A stretch of DNA of 64,000 nucleotides from an uncultured Bacteroidales bacterium (lineage in GTDB: Bacteria > Bacteroidota > Bacteroidia > Bacteroidales > UBA932), in the NCBI GenBank assembly GCA_947177525.1, contig CAMWUW010000002.1, positions 1-64,000 of the forward strand, read 5' to 3'. Positions 30,941 through 39,963 of the stretch are shown here, piece by piece; within the stretch, counting starts at the first letter, position 1, and each line of letters opens with the position of its first letter. The notes beneath the pieces were generated by a model. It was not told the origin of the DNA and made no database searches. It was given only the letters and a program-made list of their open reading frames with translations. The position numbers were made by a program, and so were the translations under genes.

Positions 30941-31114
30941 CCCAGTCCGATATTGACAGATCAGAACAGCAATGCGGGTCAGATGTCTGATGACCCGTTG
31001 TCCCACAATATTTATATGATCATGGGGACCTCTTCGGAACAATGCGAAGAGGCTTATTCTGTGTGCGCATGGTCTGCGCGCACGGGATTGTCGTATATAG
31101 GGTTTTCGGACGGG
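30941..31114 (+). ncRNA. Candidate structured RNA (5' leader or free-standing ncRNA), class unassigned
   Basis: Hand-found nested helices: 30941-30949/31107-31114, 30950-30955/31006-31011, 30975-30981/30991-30997, 31013-31019/31091-31097, 31029-31036/31045-31052, 31063-31068/31078-31083. Confidence 0.5.
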
Positions 31115-31147
31115 ACCGTCTCATAGTCACAAAGAACACATTTTGAT

Positions 31148-31783
31148 ATGGCACTATATTTAAGAAAGAAACTTGACAACAAGGCAGAGATTGCCGTCTG
31201 GCAGATTACTGAAACGGAAGAAGAACTTATGGCACTCATATCTGTGCCGAATGACGAGATGGAGGAAATCTCACTTATCCGCAACCAGAACCAGAGGATG
31301 CAGAAGCTGGCTGTCAGGGCCCTGCTTAACGAAGTCTTTGAAGAAAAGATGTACCTGAATCATCATGACAACGGCAAGCCTTACCTGGAGAATTGCGTGA
31401 CAAACATAAGCATCACGCACACGGACAGATATGTCGCGATAATAACCCATGACGAAGATGACCTCGGCATCGACATCGAATCGCTTGACAGGGACTTTTC
31501 CGCTGTTGAGAAAAAAGTTCTTTCCGAAGATGAAATCGATGACCTGGACGAAGACAAGAGAAATGAGCAGCTTGCCATATACTGGTGCGCAAAAGAAGCC
31601 ATCTTCAAGAGAATGTCCCAGAACAGGGTTGATTTCGCCGAGCAGATAGAGGTAGAGAAATTCCGTCCAAAGGGTGAGGGGGAACTTGAGGCCACATTTA
31701 TCCACAAGGACGAACATGAGGAAGAGTTTGAATTGGAATATATGACATTTGACAGGCATGTCCTCGTATGGCTTGTCGGATAG
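31148..31783 (+). CDS. 4'-phosphopantetheinyl transferase superfamily protein
   Basis: ISITHTDRYVAII; DLGIDIES; YWCAKEAIFK. Confidence 0.87.
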   Translation: MALYLRKKLDNKAEIAVWQITETEEELMALISVPNDEMEEISLIRNQNQRMQKLAVRALLNEVFEEKMYLNHHDNGKPYLENCVTNISITHTDRYVAIITHDEDDLGIDIESLDRDFSAVEKKVLSEDEIDDLDEDKRNEQLAIYWCAKEAIFKRMSQNRVDFAEQIEVEKFRPKGEGELEATFIHKDEHEEEFELEYMTFDRHVLVWLVG

Positions 31784-31875
31784 TTCCGGCCAAATGACGC
31801 AGCCTTGGGCAAAGTGCCCCGCCGTAACTGGCCTGTTACCCCAATTTAGAAAATATCAAAATTAATTTTTATTTT

Positions 31876-31911
31876 AAAACCCTGCTAATCATTCAGTTAG
31901 CAGGGTTTTAA
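31876..31911 (+). terminator. Intrinsic terminator
   Basis: AAAACCCTGCTAAtcattcagTTAGCAGGGTTTT, 13-bp perfect stem. Confidence 0.85.
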
Positions 31912-31967
31912 ACATATTGTTGAAAACTTTTTACAAAAAACACAAGCAATTATCGGAAGTATTGGAT

Positions 31968-31975
31968 TATATTTG
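31968..31975 (+). promoter_or_regulatory. Putative -7 box (TATATTTG) for nrdD
   Basis: Exact TAnnTTTG match, about 110 nt before the nrdD ATG. Confidence 0.5.
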
Positions 31976-31979
31976 TCAT

Positions 31980-32066
31980 CCGGTTTGACAGACTTCTCAC
32001 CGGCATTACAAAAATCAACTAAACACAATCATTTCAGTCCGGTGAAAAACTTATTCGCGGGACTGA
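31980..32066 (+). promoter_or_regulatory. nrdD 5' leader with alternative hairpins
   Basis: CCGGT(31980-31984)/ACCGG(31999-32003) and TCAGTCC(32034-32040)/GGACTGA(32060-32066), versus CACCGG(31998-32003)/CCGGTG(32039-32044). Confidence 0.4.
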
Positions 32067-32084
32067 TTAAATAAGGCTTACATT

Positions 32085-34292
32085 ATGGTCAGAAATGTTA
32101 TCAAGAGAGACGGCAGGGTCGTACAATTCGACAAGCGTAAAATTGTTGACGCCATACTCAAGGCTATGGATGTCACTGAAGAAGGAGAAGATATAGTTCT
32201 TGCTGCAGAAATTGCATCTGCAATCTCCAAGCTTGACGAGGACAGGATGAGTGTAGAGAACATCCAGGACCATGTTGAGCTTGAGTTGATGAACAGTCCG
32301 AGAAAAGAGGTTGCCCAGAAGTACATAGCCTACCGTAACCAGCGCAATCTTGCAAGAAAGGCAAAATCGCGCGAGATTTTCCAGGAAATCATTGATGCAC
32401 AGGCGACTGAGATCACAAGAGAAAATGCAAACATGAATGCGGACACCCCTGCGGGCATGATGATGAAGTTCGCATCAGAGTCAACCAAGTCATACGTTGA
32501 CGAGTGCATGCTTTCCGAAGATGTCAAGGAAGCCGTCAAGGGCAACTATATACACATACACGACAAGGACTACTACCCGACAAAGAGCCTCACATGCATC
32601 CAGCACCCGCTTGACAAGATTCTTGAGGACGGCTTTTTTGCCGGACACGGAGAGTCAAGGCCAGCCAAAAGGATAGAGACTGCCAGCATATTGGGCTGTA
32701 TATCAATGGAAACGGTGCAGAACGAGATGCACGGCGGACAGGCCATTCCTGCTTTCGATTTCTATATGGCACCTTTTGTAAGACGCTCATTCCAGGAAGA
32801 GCTTGACAAAATAGGTGAAATCAACGGTGAAGACTACACAAGGCTTTATGATGCCAAGATAGACGACTATATAAAAAGGGACCTGATCGGCATACAGGGC
32901 GACGACAGGGTCATCCAGCACGCCATCAATATGACTGTAAGCAGAGTGCACCAGTCAATGGAGGCCTTCGTGCACAACATGAACTCAATACATTCAAGAG
33001 GCGGCAATCAGGTTGTGTTCAGTTCCATCAACTACGGTACGGACACATCAGCAGAAGGACGCTGCGTAATCCGCGAAATCCTGAATACCACATACGAGGG
33101 CGTGGGCAACGGCTCTACGGCCATCTTCCCTATCCAGATATGGAAAAAGAAAAGAGGCGTGAGCTATCTTCCGGAGGACCGTAACTATGACCTGTATAAA
33201 TTTGCCTGCAAGGTGTCAGCCAGAAGGTTCTTCCCGAACTTCCTGAACCTTGACGCACCGTTCAACAGGCACGAGCTATGGAGGGAAGACGACCCGAAGA
33301 GATACCAATACGAGGTGGCTACAATGGGATGCAGGACACGTGTTTTTGAAAACAGGTTCGGGCCAAAGACTTCAATCGGCAGGGGCAATCTTTCTTTCAC
33401 TACAATAAACATAGTGAAGCTTGCCATTGAGTGCATGTCATTAGAGAATCAGGAGGACAGAATACATGAATTCTTCAAAAAGCTGGACTGGGCACTTGAT
33501 ATAGCCGCAAAACAGCTCAATGAAAGATTCAATTTCCAGAAGACTGCCCTGAAAAAGCAGTTCCCTCTCCTGATGGGCGCACTTTGGATTGACAGTGACA
33601 AACTTGACAGCAACGACACGATAGAGCCGGTAATCAACCACGGAACCCTCGGAATCGGATTCATAGGTCTTGCCGAGACTCTCATCGCCCTATGCGGAAA
33701 ACACCATGGAGAATCCCAGGAGGCACAGGAACTTGGCCTGAGGATAGTCTCATTCATGAAAGACAAGGTCGGCGAGTTCTCTGAGAAGTACAGGCACAAC
33801 TTCAGTGTGCTCGCAACTCCGGCAGAAGGACTTTCCGGAAGATTCACCAGGGGCGACAAGAAAAAATTCGGCATAATACCGGGCGTTACAGACAAGGAAT
33901 ATTATACCAATTCCAACCATGTACCGGTATATTATAAATGCACTCCGAAACACAAGGCGGAAATAGAGGCACCGTACCATCCGCTCACCGGAGGAGGCCA
34001 CATCTTCTATGTTGAGATTGACGGTGACGCAACCCACAACCCGGAGGCCATCATGACAATTGTAGACCTGATGGACAAGTACAATATCGGCTACGGCTCT
34101 GTAAATCACAACAGGAACCGCTGCATGGAATGCGGATTTGAAAACGCAGACGAGAATCTTACGGAATGTCCGCACTGCGGAAGCAGCAAGATTGACAAGC
34201 TCCAGCGCATAACCGGATATCTTGTAGGCACCACAGACCGTTGGAACGGAGCAAAACTTGCCGAACTTCATGACCGCGTAGTGCATAAGTAA
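32085..34292 (+). CDS. nrdD: Anaerobic ribonucleoside-triphosphate reductase
   Basis: ATP-cone N-terminus; C-terminal CMECGF...CPHCGSSKIDKLQRITGYLVGTTDRWN. Confidence 0.97.
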   Translation: MVRNVIKRDGRVVQFDKRKIVDAILKAMDVTEEGEDIVLAAEIASAISKLDEDRMSVENIQDHVELELMNSPRKEVAQKYIAYRNQRNLARKAKSREIFQEIIDAQATEITRENANMNADTPAGMMMKFASESTKSYVDECMLSEDVKEAVKGNYIHIHDKDYYPTKSLTCIQHPLDKILEDGFFAGHGESRPAKRIETASILGCISMETVQNEMHGGQAIPAFDFYMAPFVRRSFQEELDKIGEINGEDYTRLYDAKIDDYIKRDLIGIQGDDRVIQHAINMTVSRVHQSMEAFVHNMNSIHSRGGNQVVFSSINYGTDTSAEGRCVIREILNTTYEGVGNGSTAIFPIQIWKKKRGVSYLPEDRNYDLYKFACKVSARRFFPNFLNLDAPFNRHELWREDDPKRYQYEVATMGCRTRVFENRFGPKTSIGRGNLSFTTINIVKLAIECMSLENQEDRIHEFFKKLDWALDIAAKQLNERFNFQKTALKKQFPLLMGALWIDSDKLDSNDTIEPVINHGTLGIGFIGLAETLIALCGKHHGESQEAQELGLRIVSFMKDKVGEFSEKYRHNFSVLATPAEGLSGRFTRGDKKKFGIIPGVTDKEYYTNSNHVPVYYKCTPKHKAEIEAPYHPLTGGGHIFYVEIDGDATHNPEAIMTIVDLMDKYNIGYGSVNHNRNRCMECGFENADENLTECPHCGSSKIDKLQRITGYLVGTTDRWNGAKLAELHDRVVHK

Positions 34293-34326
34293 AATACAGC
34301 AGAAGCATCTGCAAAAGAACTGACAG

Positions 34327-34368
34327 TGTTCCCGACAGGGCAGGCTTTGTACCTTCGGGAACATTTTT
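34327..34368 (+). terminator. Terminator/attenuator-like hairpin between nrdD and nrdG
   Basis: TGTTCCCGA...TCGGGAACA followed by TTTTTAT. Confidence 0.6.
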
Positions 34369-34387
34369 ATATGGAAATCAGGGAAAT

Positions 34388-34894
34388 ATGGCAAAAATAA
34401 GAATCCTGGACATAATAGAAGAGACAATGGCAGACGGCCCGGGGCTCCGGACCGCCATCTACTGTGCAGGCTGTGCACACCGCTGCCCCGGCTGTCACAA
34501 TCCGCAGTCCTGGGATTTCGCCGGAGGGCATGAAATGACCGTGGATGAACTGCTTGACATAGTCAAGGCAGACGAGTTCAGCAATGTGTCGTTTTCAGGA
34601 GGAGATCCGTTCTACCAGGCAGAGGCATTCACGGAACTGGCACGCCGCATAAAGGAAGAGACCAGGAAGACCATCTGGTGCTGGACGGGATTCACTTATG
34701 AGGAAATCCTTGCAGACAGCCGGCTCTCAATGCTTCTTCCATATATAGACGTGCTGGTGGACGGGCCTTTCATAAATGAGCTGAAAGACCCGGAACTGAT
34801 GTTCAGGGGCAGTTCCAACCAGCGGCTCATATACCTTACGGAAAAGGAGGACGATGTCATCCCCGGGACTGTGCCCTTAAAACCTGCGAAATAA
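34388..34894 (+). CDS. nrdG: Anaerobic ribonucleoside-triphosphate reductase activating protein
   Basis: YCAGCAHRCPGCHNPQSWDF radical-SAM cluster; downstream of nrdD. Confidence 0.95.
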   Translation: MAKIRILDIIEETMADGPGLRTAIYCAGCAHRCPGCHNPQSWDFAGGHEMTVDELLDIVKADEFSNVSFSGGDPFYQAEAFTELARRIKEETRKTIWCWTGFTYEEILADSRLSMLLPYIDVLVDGPFINELKDPELMFRGSSNQRLIYLTEKEDDVIPGTVPLKPAK

Positions 34895-36314
34895 AGCGGT
34901 TCTTTTCCGTTGTATTCTCAAAGACTTCATCCAGCGGACAGGTCGTGCACCATCCGCCGCCGAGCAGGACAAATTCCAGGGACGCAGGGAAGCGGTGGCC
35001 ATTCTCGCATTCCCACTCGAAAACGGCCCCTTTCACTCCTATCTTTTCTGCAGGACCGATGAAACGGCCTCCTCTGAAAGCTGCCGCTGCCTCGATTTCT
35101 TCGAGGGACAGGTCATAGATGGACTTTGTTTCGTCATACCCATGATCCAGGACGCGCACCTCACCTTTGGCCATTGCCGTGCCAAGATTCTTTTCATAAT
35201 ACGGCGGACGGGCCTGCTCCCATGACTTGATGGAGCGGTAGTTTTCCTCCGACCCGTAGAAGGCATCAAGTTTTTCCCTGTCATTATCCACCCACCACTG
35301 TGTTCCCATGCCTTTCTCAAAGGCATACGCCCTCATGAACATCTTAACAGCAAAGGCCGGAGCAAGAAATGCCAGGTTGTAATACCAGGGAAGACTCTTC
35401 ATCATCTCCTTGAAATAGTCATCTACAGGGACATTGGCCCTGAAATGCAGATAATTCTCCAGAACATCGGCATCAGTATACCACATGCCATGGAAATTCT
35501 GAGTGGCAAACCATTGCGGTTCAAACACTTTCTCCGGAGACGGAAGTCCGAGAGCCTTGAGCATCCTGGTCTCGAACTCATAGTTCGTCATACGGTACTG
35601 CTCGCCGCTGCTTATGTTGTAGAACCTGTTCCAGAAGTCTTCAGGGACCCAGTCCTCCACGACATTGGCCAGGACACGCCCCGAATCCTCTATGGTGGCC
35701 CACTCCAGCATTCCTCTTATAGGGACATGGAAGGCCGTAGGGTTGACAACCTTCAATATGCCGGAATACAATATGCCGGTCTGTCTGATGGAAACCCATT
35801 TCTTGATTCCGGAGTCGGTAATGATTCTTTCTGCCTCGCACTTGGACACAGAATATTTGTCATATCTGCTGGCATAGACAGGATCTCCGGTACGGCCCCA
35901 ATGCACGGGGAAAAGGCGGTCTCCGCACTGCGCCACGGAGCCGATATAGACAACTTTTATATCATCCGCATTTTCCTGCTCAAGTACTGCCTTTGCGATA
36001 TTCCTTGCAGAAGATATGTTGACTTTCAATGTCTTCTCCGGAAAATAGTCAGCCGCCGGGGATACCATTCCCCCCACATGAAGGACATAGTCCGCTCCTG
36101 TCACTCCGGCAAGGACGTCATCATAGTTCGTAAGGTCGCCCCATATAACCGACACCGCAGGGTCATTCATGTATGGCTTAAGTTTTTTTCTGTTTACTTT
36201 GCCTGGACGCGCAAGCAGACGGATGTTGAACCTGTCCTTTTTCTTAAGAAGTTCCTGAAATCCTGCCCATCCCATGTTTCCGGTGGCACCGGTAAGAAAT
36301 ACTGTCTTTTTCAT
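34857..36314 (-). CDS. NAD-dependent epimerase/dehydratase with a C-terminal treble-clef-like Cys/His motif
   Basis: TGATGNMGWAGFQEL Rossmann motif, YDKYSVSKCEAE; C-terminal WECENGHRFPASLEFVLLGGGWCTTC. Confidence 0.8.
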   Translation of the reverse strand: MKKTVFLTGATGNMGWAGFQELLKKKDRFNIRLLARPGKVNRKKLKPYMNDPAVSVIWGDLTNYDDVLAGVTGADYVLHVGGMVSPAADYFPEKTLKVNISSARNIAKAVLEQENADDIKVVYIGSVAQCGDRLFPVHWGRTGDPVYASRYDKYSVSKCEAERIITDSGIKKWVSIRQTGILYSGILKVVNPTAFHVPIRGMLEWATIEDSGRVLANVVEDWVPEDFWNRFYNISSGEQYRMTNYEFETRMLKALGLPSPEKVFEPQWFATQNFHGMWYTDADVLENYLHFRANVPVDDYFKEMMKSLPWYYNLAFLAPAFAVKMFMRAYAFEKGMGTQWWVDNDREKLDAFYGSEENYRSIKSWEQARPPYYEKNLGTAMAKGEVRVLDHGYDETKSIYDLSLEEIEAAAAFRGGRFIGPAEKIGVKGAVFEWECENGHRFPASLEFVLLGGGWCTTCPLDEVFENTTEKNRFISQVLRAQSRG

Positions 36315-36355
36315 TTGTCAGTTTTACTAAGTCAGCTAAAGTACATAATTATTGT

Positions 36356-37546
36356 CTAACGGAGCCAAAGCTCCGGATTCTGAGGGGAAGTGTCCTTCCA
36401 AAGTTCAAAATGCAGCTGGGTCTGCCCCATAATTGTATCTACAGTTCCGAGAGTCTGTCCGACAGACACCTTGTCCCCCACTTTCACGTTCACATTTGAG
36501 AGTTTGCAATAAAAAGTAAAATAATTTTTTCCGTGCTGGACAAGCACACATTTATTATACCCAGGCATGACAAACACCTGCTTGACCACCCCGCTGAACA
36601 CAGAGGCCACGCTCGAGCCAGGGGCTACGGAAATGTCTATTCCATTGTTTGCAGGAAGTTCCAGATTTTTGAAAACCGGATGATAATGCTTGCCGAACCT
36701 TGCCGTCACCGGACCCCGCACAGGCCATGGCAGCTTGCCTTTGTTCTTTACAAACTCAGCAGAAAGTGTAATCTCCGCCGCATCGTCACGCCCGGAAGGA
36801 CTTTTATTGTCCTTTGGTCTGACAGCTTCTGCAACAAGTCTCTGAATCTCACGGTTCAGGGCGTTCACCTCCTTCTTTTTCTGCGAGAGCTGCCTTTCAT
36901 ATTCTTTTCTGTCCTTTTTCAGCTTCCTGACTATCTCGTCCGCCCGAGTTTCGTCTTTCTTCAATTTTTCCAATTCCTTCACGCGCCCGGCACGGACCGT
37001 CTCCGCCTCTTTTTTCATCTGGGCCAGCTGTTCTCTCTCCAGTTCAAGCTCTTCTTTTGCCGAGCGGATTTTTTTTGCCTCATTCTTCATTTCCGAAGAG
37101 AGGTTTTTGAAATAGCCGAAACGGCGATATGCCTGCGCAAGGTCATTGCTGGCAAGCATATACATGTACCAGACCCTGGAGTCACGGTTCTTATATGCAC
37201 TCAGTACAAGGCGAGAATAGTGGTCCACAAGAGTGTCCACACGGGCCTGCATACGATTTATGCTGAGCTGCTTAAGATAGATGCGGTCAGAGTATTCCTT
37301 TATCTGCCGGTCGCTCTCGGCAACAAGTGCCTTCCTGTTGGCCACATTTTTTCTTATAAGCTCAAGGTCGGAAAGCATGGAGCTGCTTTTGGATGCATTG
37401 GCCGCAAGCTGTGCATCAAGTATGGCAATCTCTTGCTCCAGACGCGCCTTTTTCTCCTTATGCCGCTCAATGTCCTGGGCGAATCCATGCAAATGCAGCA
37501 TCAGAAACAATGCTGCGCAGATTATTGTCCTCATTCCGGTCCTCAT
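36356..37546 (-). CDS. EnvC-like murein hydrolase activator (coiled coil plus M23 domain)
   Basis: Signal peptide, long coiled coil, NNGIDISVAPGSSVASVFSGVVKQVFVMPGYNKCVLVQHGKNYFTFY...LHFELW. Confidence 0.9.
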   Translation of the reverse strand: MRTGMRTIICAALFLMLHLHGFAQDIERHKEKKARLEQEIAILDAQLAANASKSSSMLSDLELIRKNVANRKALVAESDRQIKEYSDRIYLKQLSINRMQARVDTLVDHYSRLVLSAYKNRDSRVWYMYMLASNDLAQAYRRFGYFKNLSSEMKNEAKKIRSAKEELELEREQLAQMKKEAETVRAGRVKELEKLKKDETRADEIVRKLKKDRKEYERQLSQKKKEVNALNREIQRLVAEAVRPKDNKSPSGRDDAAEITLSAEFVKNKGKLPWPVRGPVTARFGKHYHPVFKNLELPANNGIDISVAPGSSVASVFSGVVKQVFVMPGYNKCVLVQHGKNYFTFYCKLSNVNVKVGDKVSVGQTLGTVDTIMGQTQLHFELWKDTSPQNPELWLR

Positions 37547-37549
37547 ACG

Positions 37550-39259
37550 CTATTCGTTTACAGCCTGCTTTCTCTGCCGGATTTTTTCATCCAGATCAGG
37601 TATAGAACCGTCATTTTTCTGTTTGGCAAGATTCCAATACACAAAAGCCATGTCATATTCCTTCAATGCATACAGGACTTCGGCATAATGGTCCAGAATG
37701 ACAGCGCTCTCCTTGCCGCCATAAAGCATGGCATGTTTGAAAAACGGCTTTGCCTCAAGGGCCTTTCCCTGAAGGAACAATATCCAGCCGAAGGTATCAA
37801 GATATGTGGCGTTGTCAGGTTCTGCCTCAACGGTCTTTTTGCTCATCGCATAGGCTTTCTTTAGCTTTTTCCCTTCCACACTGAGATAGTAGGCGTAGTT
37901 ATTAAGTACATAAACATAGTCCGGATTTATCTTCAGGGCCTTTTCATAAGCACTGAATGCCTTCTTGGACTCCCCCATTTCATGGTAGACGTCCCCCATG
38001 GTAGACCACGCGCGCAATGCTCTCGAACTGTCGCGCGGAGCAATGTCAAGAATCATCCGGCAGGTTTCCGTCACTTTGTCATATTCTTTCAGATTATAGT
38101 CTCCGACACCGGCCATTTCAAGAAATGCGGTCTCCTCAGGAAAACGGGAGAATGCTTTGCGTCCCTCTTCTGAAAGTTCTTTCCAGTTCTGGGAATACAT
38201 AAGGAATTCCACGAAATTGGCACTTGCAGCAAGACTTGACGGATATGTCTCCATATTTTTACGGAAAGCATTCTCTGCCAGGTCATTCCGTCCGGTCGAA
38301 TAATAATAGAAGCCGGCCGTCTGGAGCAAGGTACTGTCAAGAGGATGAGTATCCACGGCTTTCATGAAGACTGTGTCAATCTGCGGCCTAAAAGAGGTGA
38401 GGAATTTGTTTTCCGTCCTCTGTACAAGAGCCATCAGGTAGTCAGTCTTGGCCTGGACCGGATATGCCGGTTCTTCGGCGAATTTGTACAATACCGGGAA
38501 ATATTCACCGTAACGCCTTGTCATCCTCAGAACTTCTGCCTTGCCAAGAACCGCCGGGATATAGTCAGGGGCAATGTCAAGTGCCTCGTCATAATACGCA
38601 AGTGCAGTGGTGTCATTGTACATAGCCATCTGATAGTCGGCCAGGGTAGAAAGCACATAGGGTGATGAGAATTCCCTGTTGTATTCTTCAAGGGATTTGA
38701 AGGCCTCTTCATGTCTCTCCATCATTCTCAGGAGGTTAAAGCGGTATACGGCAATTGATTCCGTCATGCCGAATACAGTCTGTATCTCATCAAGTGTAGC
38801 CAAGGCCTTGTCATATTCCTTTTGGGCAGAATACAGTTCTGTCAGATCAAAGTACAATTCGCTCTTCTTCGGAAAGTCCTGCAGAAGTTTCTCGTAAATC
38901 TGCGAAGCGAGTTCCTGCCGCGAAGTAAGCGCATACAGCCTTGCCAGCCTGTATCTGTACCAGAAATTGTCCGTATCAAGTCCGGCAGCAAGCCTCAGGT
39001 ATTCTTCCGCAAGCTCAAGGTCACCTCTTCCTGCGGCAATCTGGGCGAGGTAGTACCATGCAGCATCATTTGAGCTGTCCGACGCGGTGATTTTCTTCAG
39101 AATTGCTTCTGCACCCTTGAAATCATTATTGTCGTATTTCTCAACTGCGCTTACAAGCATATTCTCAATTTCTGCCGGCCGAAGCTGCTGGGCTGCGGCA
39201 CCTATATAAATCTGCAGCAGCATGACTGCAGGCAACAATATTCTTGACAAAGTGTTCAT
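37550..39259 (-). CDS. Secreted tetratricopeptide-repeat protein
   Basis: Signal peptide and many TPR motifs (e.g. MGESKKAFSAYEKALKINPDYVYVLNNYAYYLS). Confidence 0.9.
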   Translation of the reverse strand: MNTLSRILLPAVMLLQIYIGAAAQQLRPAEIENMLVSAVEKYDNNDFKGAEAILKKITASDSSNDAAWYYLAQIAAGRGDLELAEEYLRLAAGLDTDNFWYRYRLARLYALTSRQELASQIYEKLLQDFPKKSELYFDLTELYSAQKEYDKALATLDEIQTVFGMTESIAVYRFNLLRMMERHEEAFKSLEEYNREFSSPYVLSTLADYQMAMYNDTTALAYYDEALDIAPDYIPAVLGKAEVLRMTRRYGEYFPVLYKFAEEPAYPVQAKTDYLMALVQRTENKFLTSFRPQIDTVFMKAVDTHPLDSTLLQTAGFYYYSTGRNDLAENAFRKNMETYPSSLAASANFVEFLMYSQNWKELSEEGRKAFSRFPEETAFLEMAGVGDYNLKEYDKVTETCRMILDIAPRDSSRALRAWSTMGDVYHEMGESKKAFSAYEKALKINPDYVYVLNNYAYYLSVEGKKLKKAYAMSKKTVEAEPDNATYLDTFGWILFLQGKALEAKPFFKHAMLYGGKESAVILDHYAEVLYALKEYDMAFVYWNLAKQKNDGSIPDLDEKIRQRKQAVNE

Positions 39260-39420
39260 ATTCGTTTTTTTGAGCATTAAACTTACAAAAATAACACTCA
39301 AATTCGGGAAAAATGCATAAGTTTGGAAAAAATATGCCGACGATGCAACATATCGGGTCCGGATTGCATCTGTTTCGGAGCAAAAGAACAATTGTTTTTC
39401 TGGGCCCAAACTGAGACATT

Positions 39421-39963
39421 TTGGCAGAAGCATTTGACTTACAGCTGATCAACTCATGCATCAAAGGAGACCGGGTTTCCCAGAAGGCCTTATATGACCG
39501 TCTGGCACCACGTATGTTCCCTATATGCATGAGGTATATCGGTGACAGGGTTCTTGCCGAGGATGTCCTGCAGGATGGGTTCATAACATTGTTCACAAGA
39601 CTTGAAAGCTATAAAGGGGAAGGTTCTTTTGAAGGCTGGGCCAGAAAGATTTTCGTAACGACAGCACTGATGAACCTCAGGAAGAAGGATGCTCTGAAAA
39701 TGAGTGACGAGCTGGACCTTGCAAGGGGCATGAAGGCCGAGACAATGTCGCAGACGCAGGCCATGAACTACAAGGAACTGATGGCGCTTGTCATGGGAAT
39801 GCCGCCGGGATTCCGGGCCGTATTCAACATGTACGCAATCGAGGGTTATTCCCACAAGGAGATTGGGGTGATGCTCGGCATAAGCGAGACTACATCAAGA
39901 ACTCAGTTCAGCAGGGCAAGAGCCTGGCTGCAGAACAAAATTAAAGAACGAGAAAATGCTTGA
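39421..39963 (+). CDS. ECF-type sigma factor (Das-like); apparent TTG start
   Basis: LAEDVLQDGFITLFTRLESYKGEGSFEGWARKIF; GYSHKEIGVMLGISETTSRTQFSRARAWLQ. Confidence 0.9.
   Translation: MAEAFDLQLINSCIKGDRVSQKALYDRLAPRMFPICMRYIGDRVLAEDVLQDGFITLFTRLESYKGEGSFEGWARKIFVTTALMNLRKKDALKMSDELDLARGMKAETMSQTQAMNYKELMALVMGMPPGFRAVFNMYAIEGYSHKEIGVMLGISETTSRTQFSRARAWLQNKIKERENA

Noticed and set aside
30932-31126. 64-aa ORF upstream of the PPTase gene
   Set aside because: GTG start, no recognisable fold, and the DNA is dominated by nested inverted repeats; better explained as structured RNA, though not excluded.
36533-37864. 443-aa + ORF opposite the envC-type and TPR genes
   Set aside because: Long only because the opposite strand is a low-stop, Lys/Glu-rich coiled-coil gene; no plausible protein signature.
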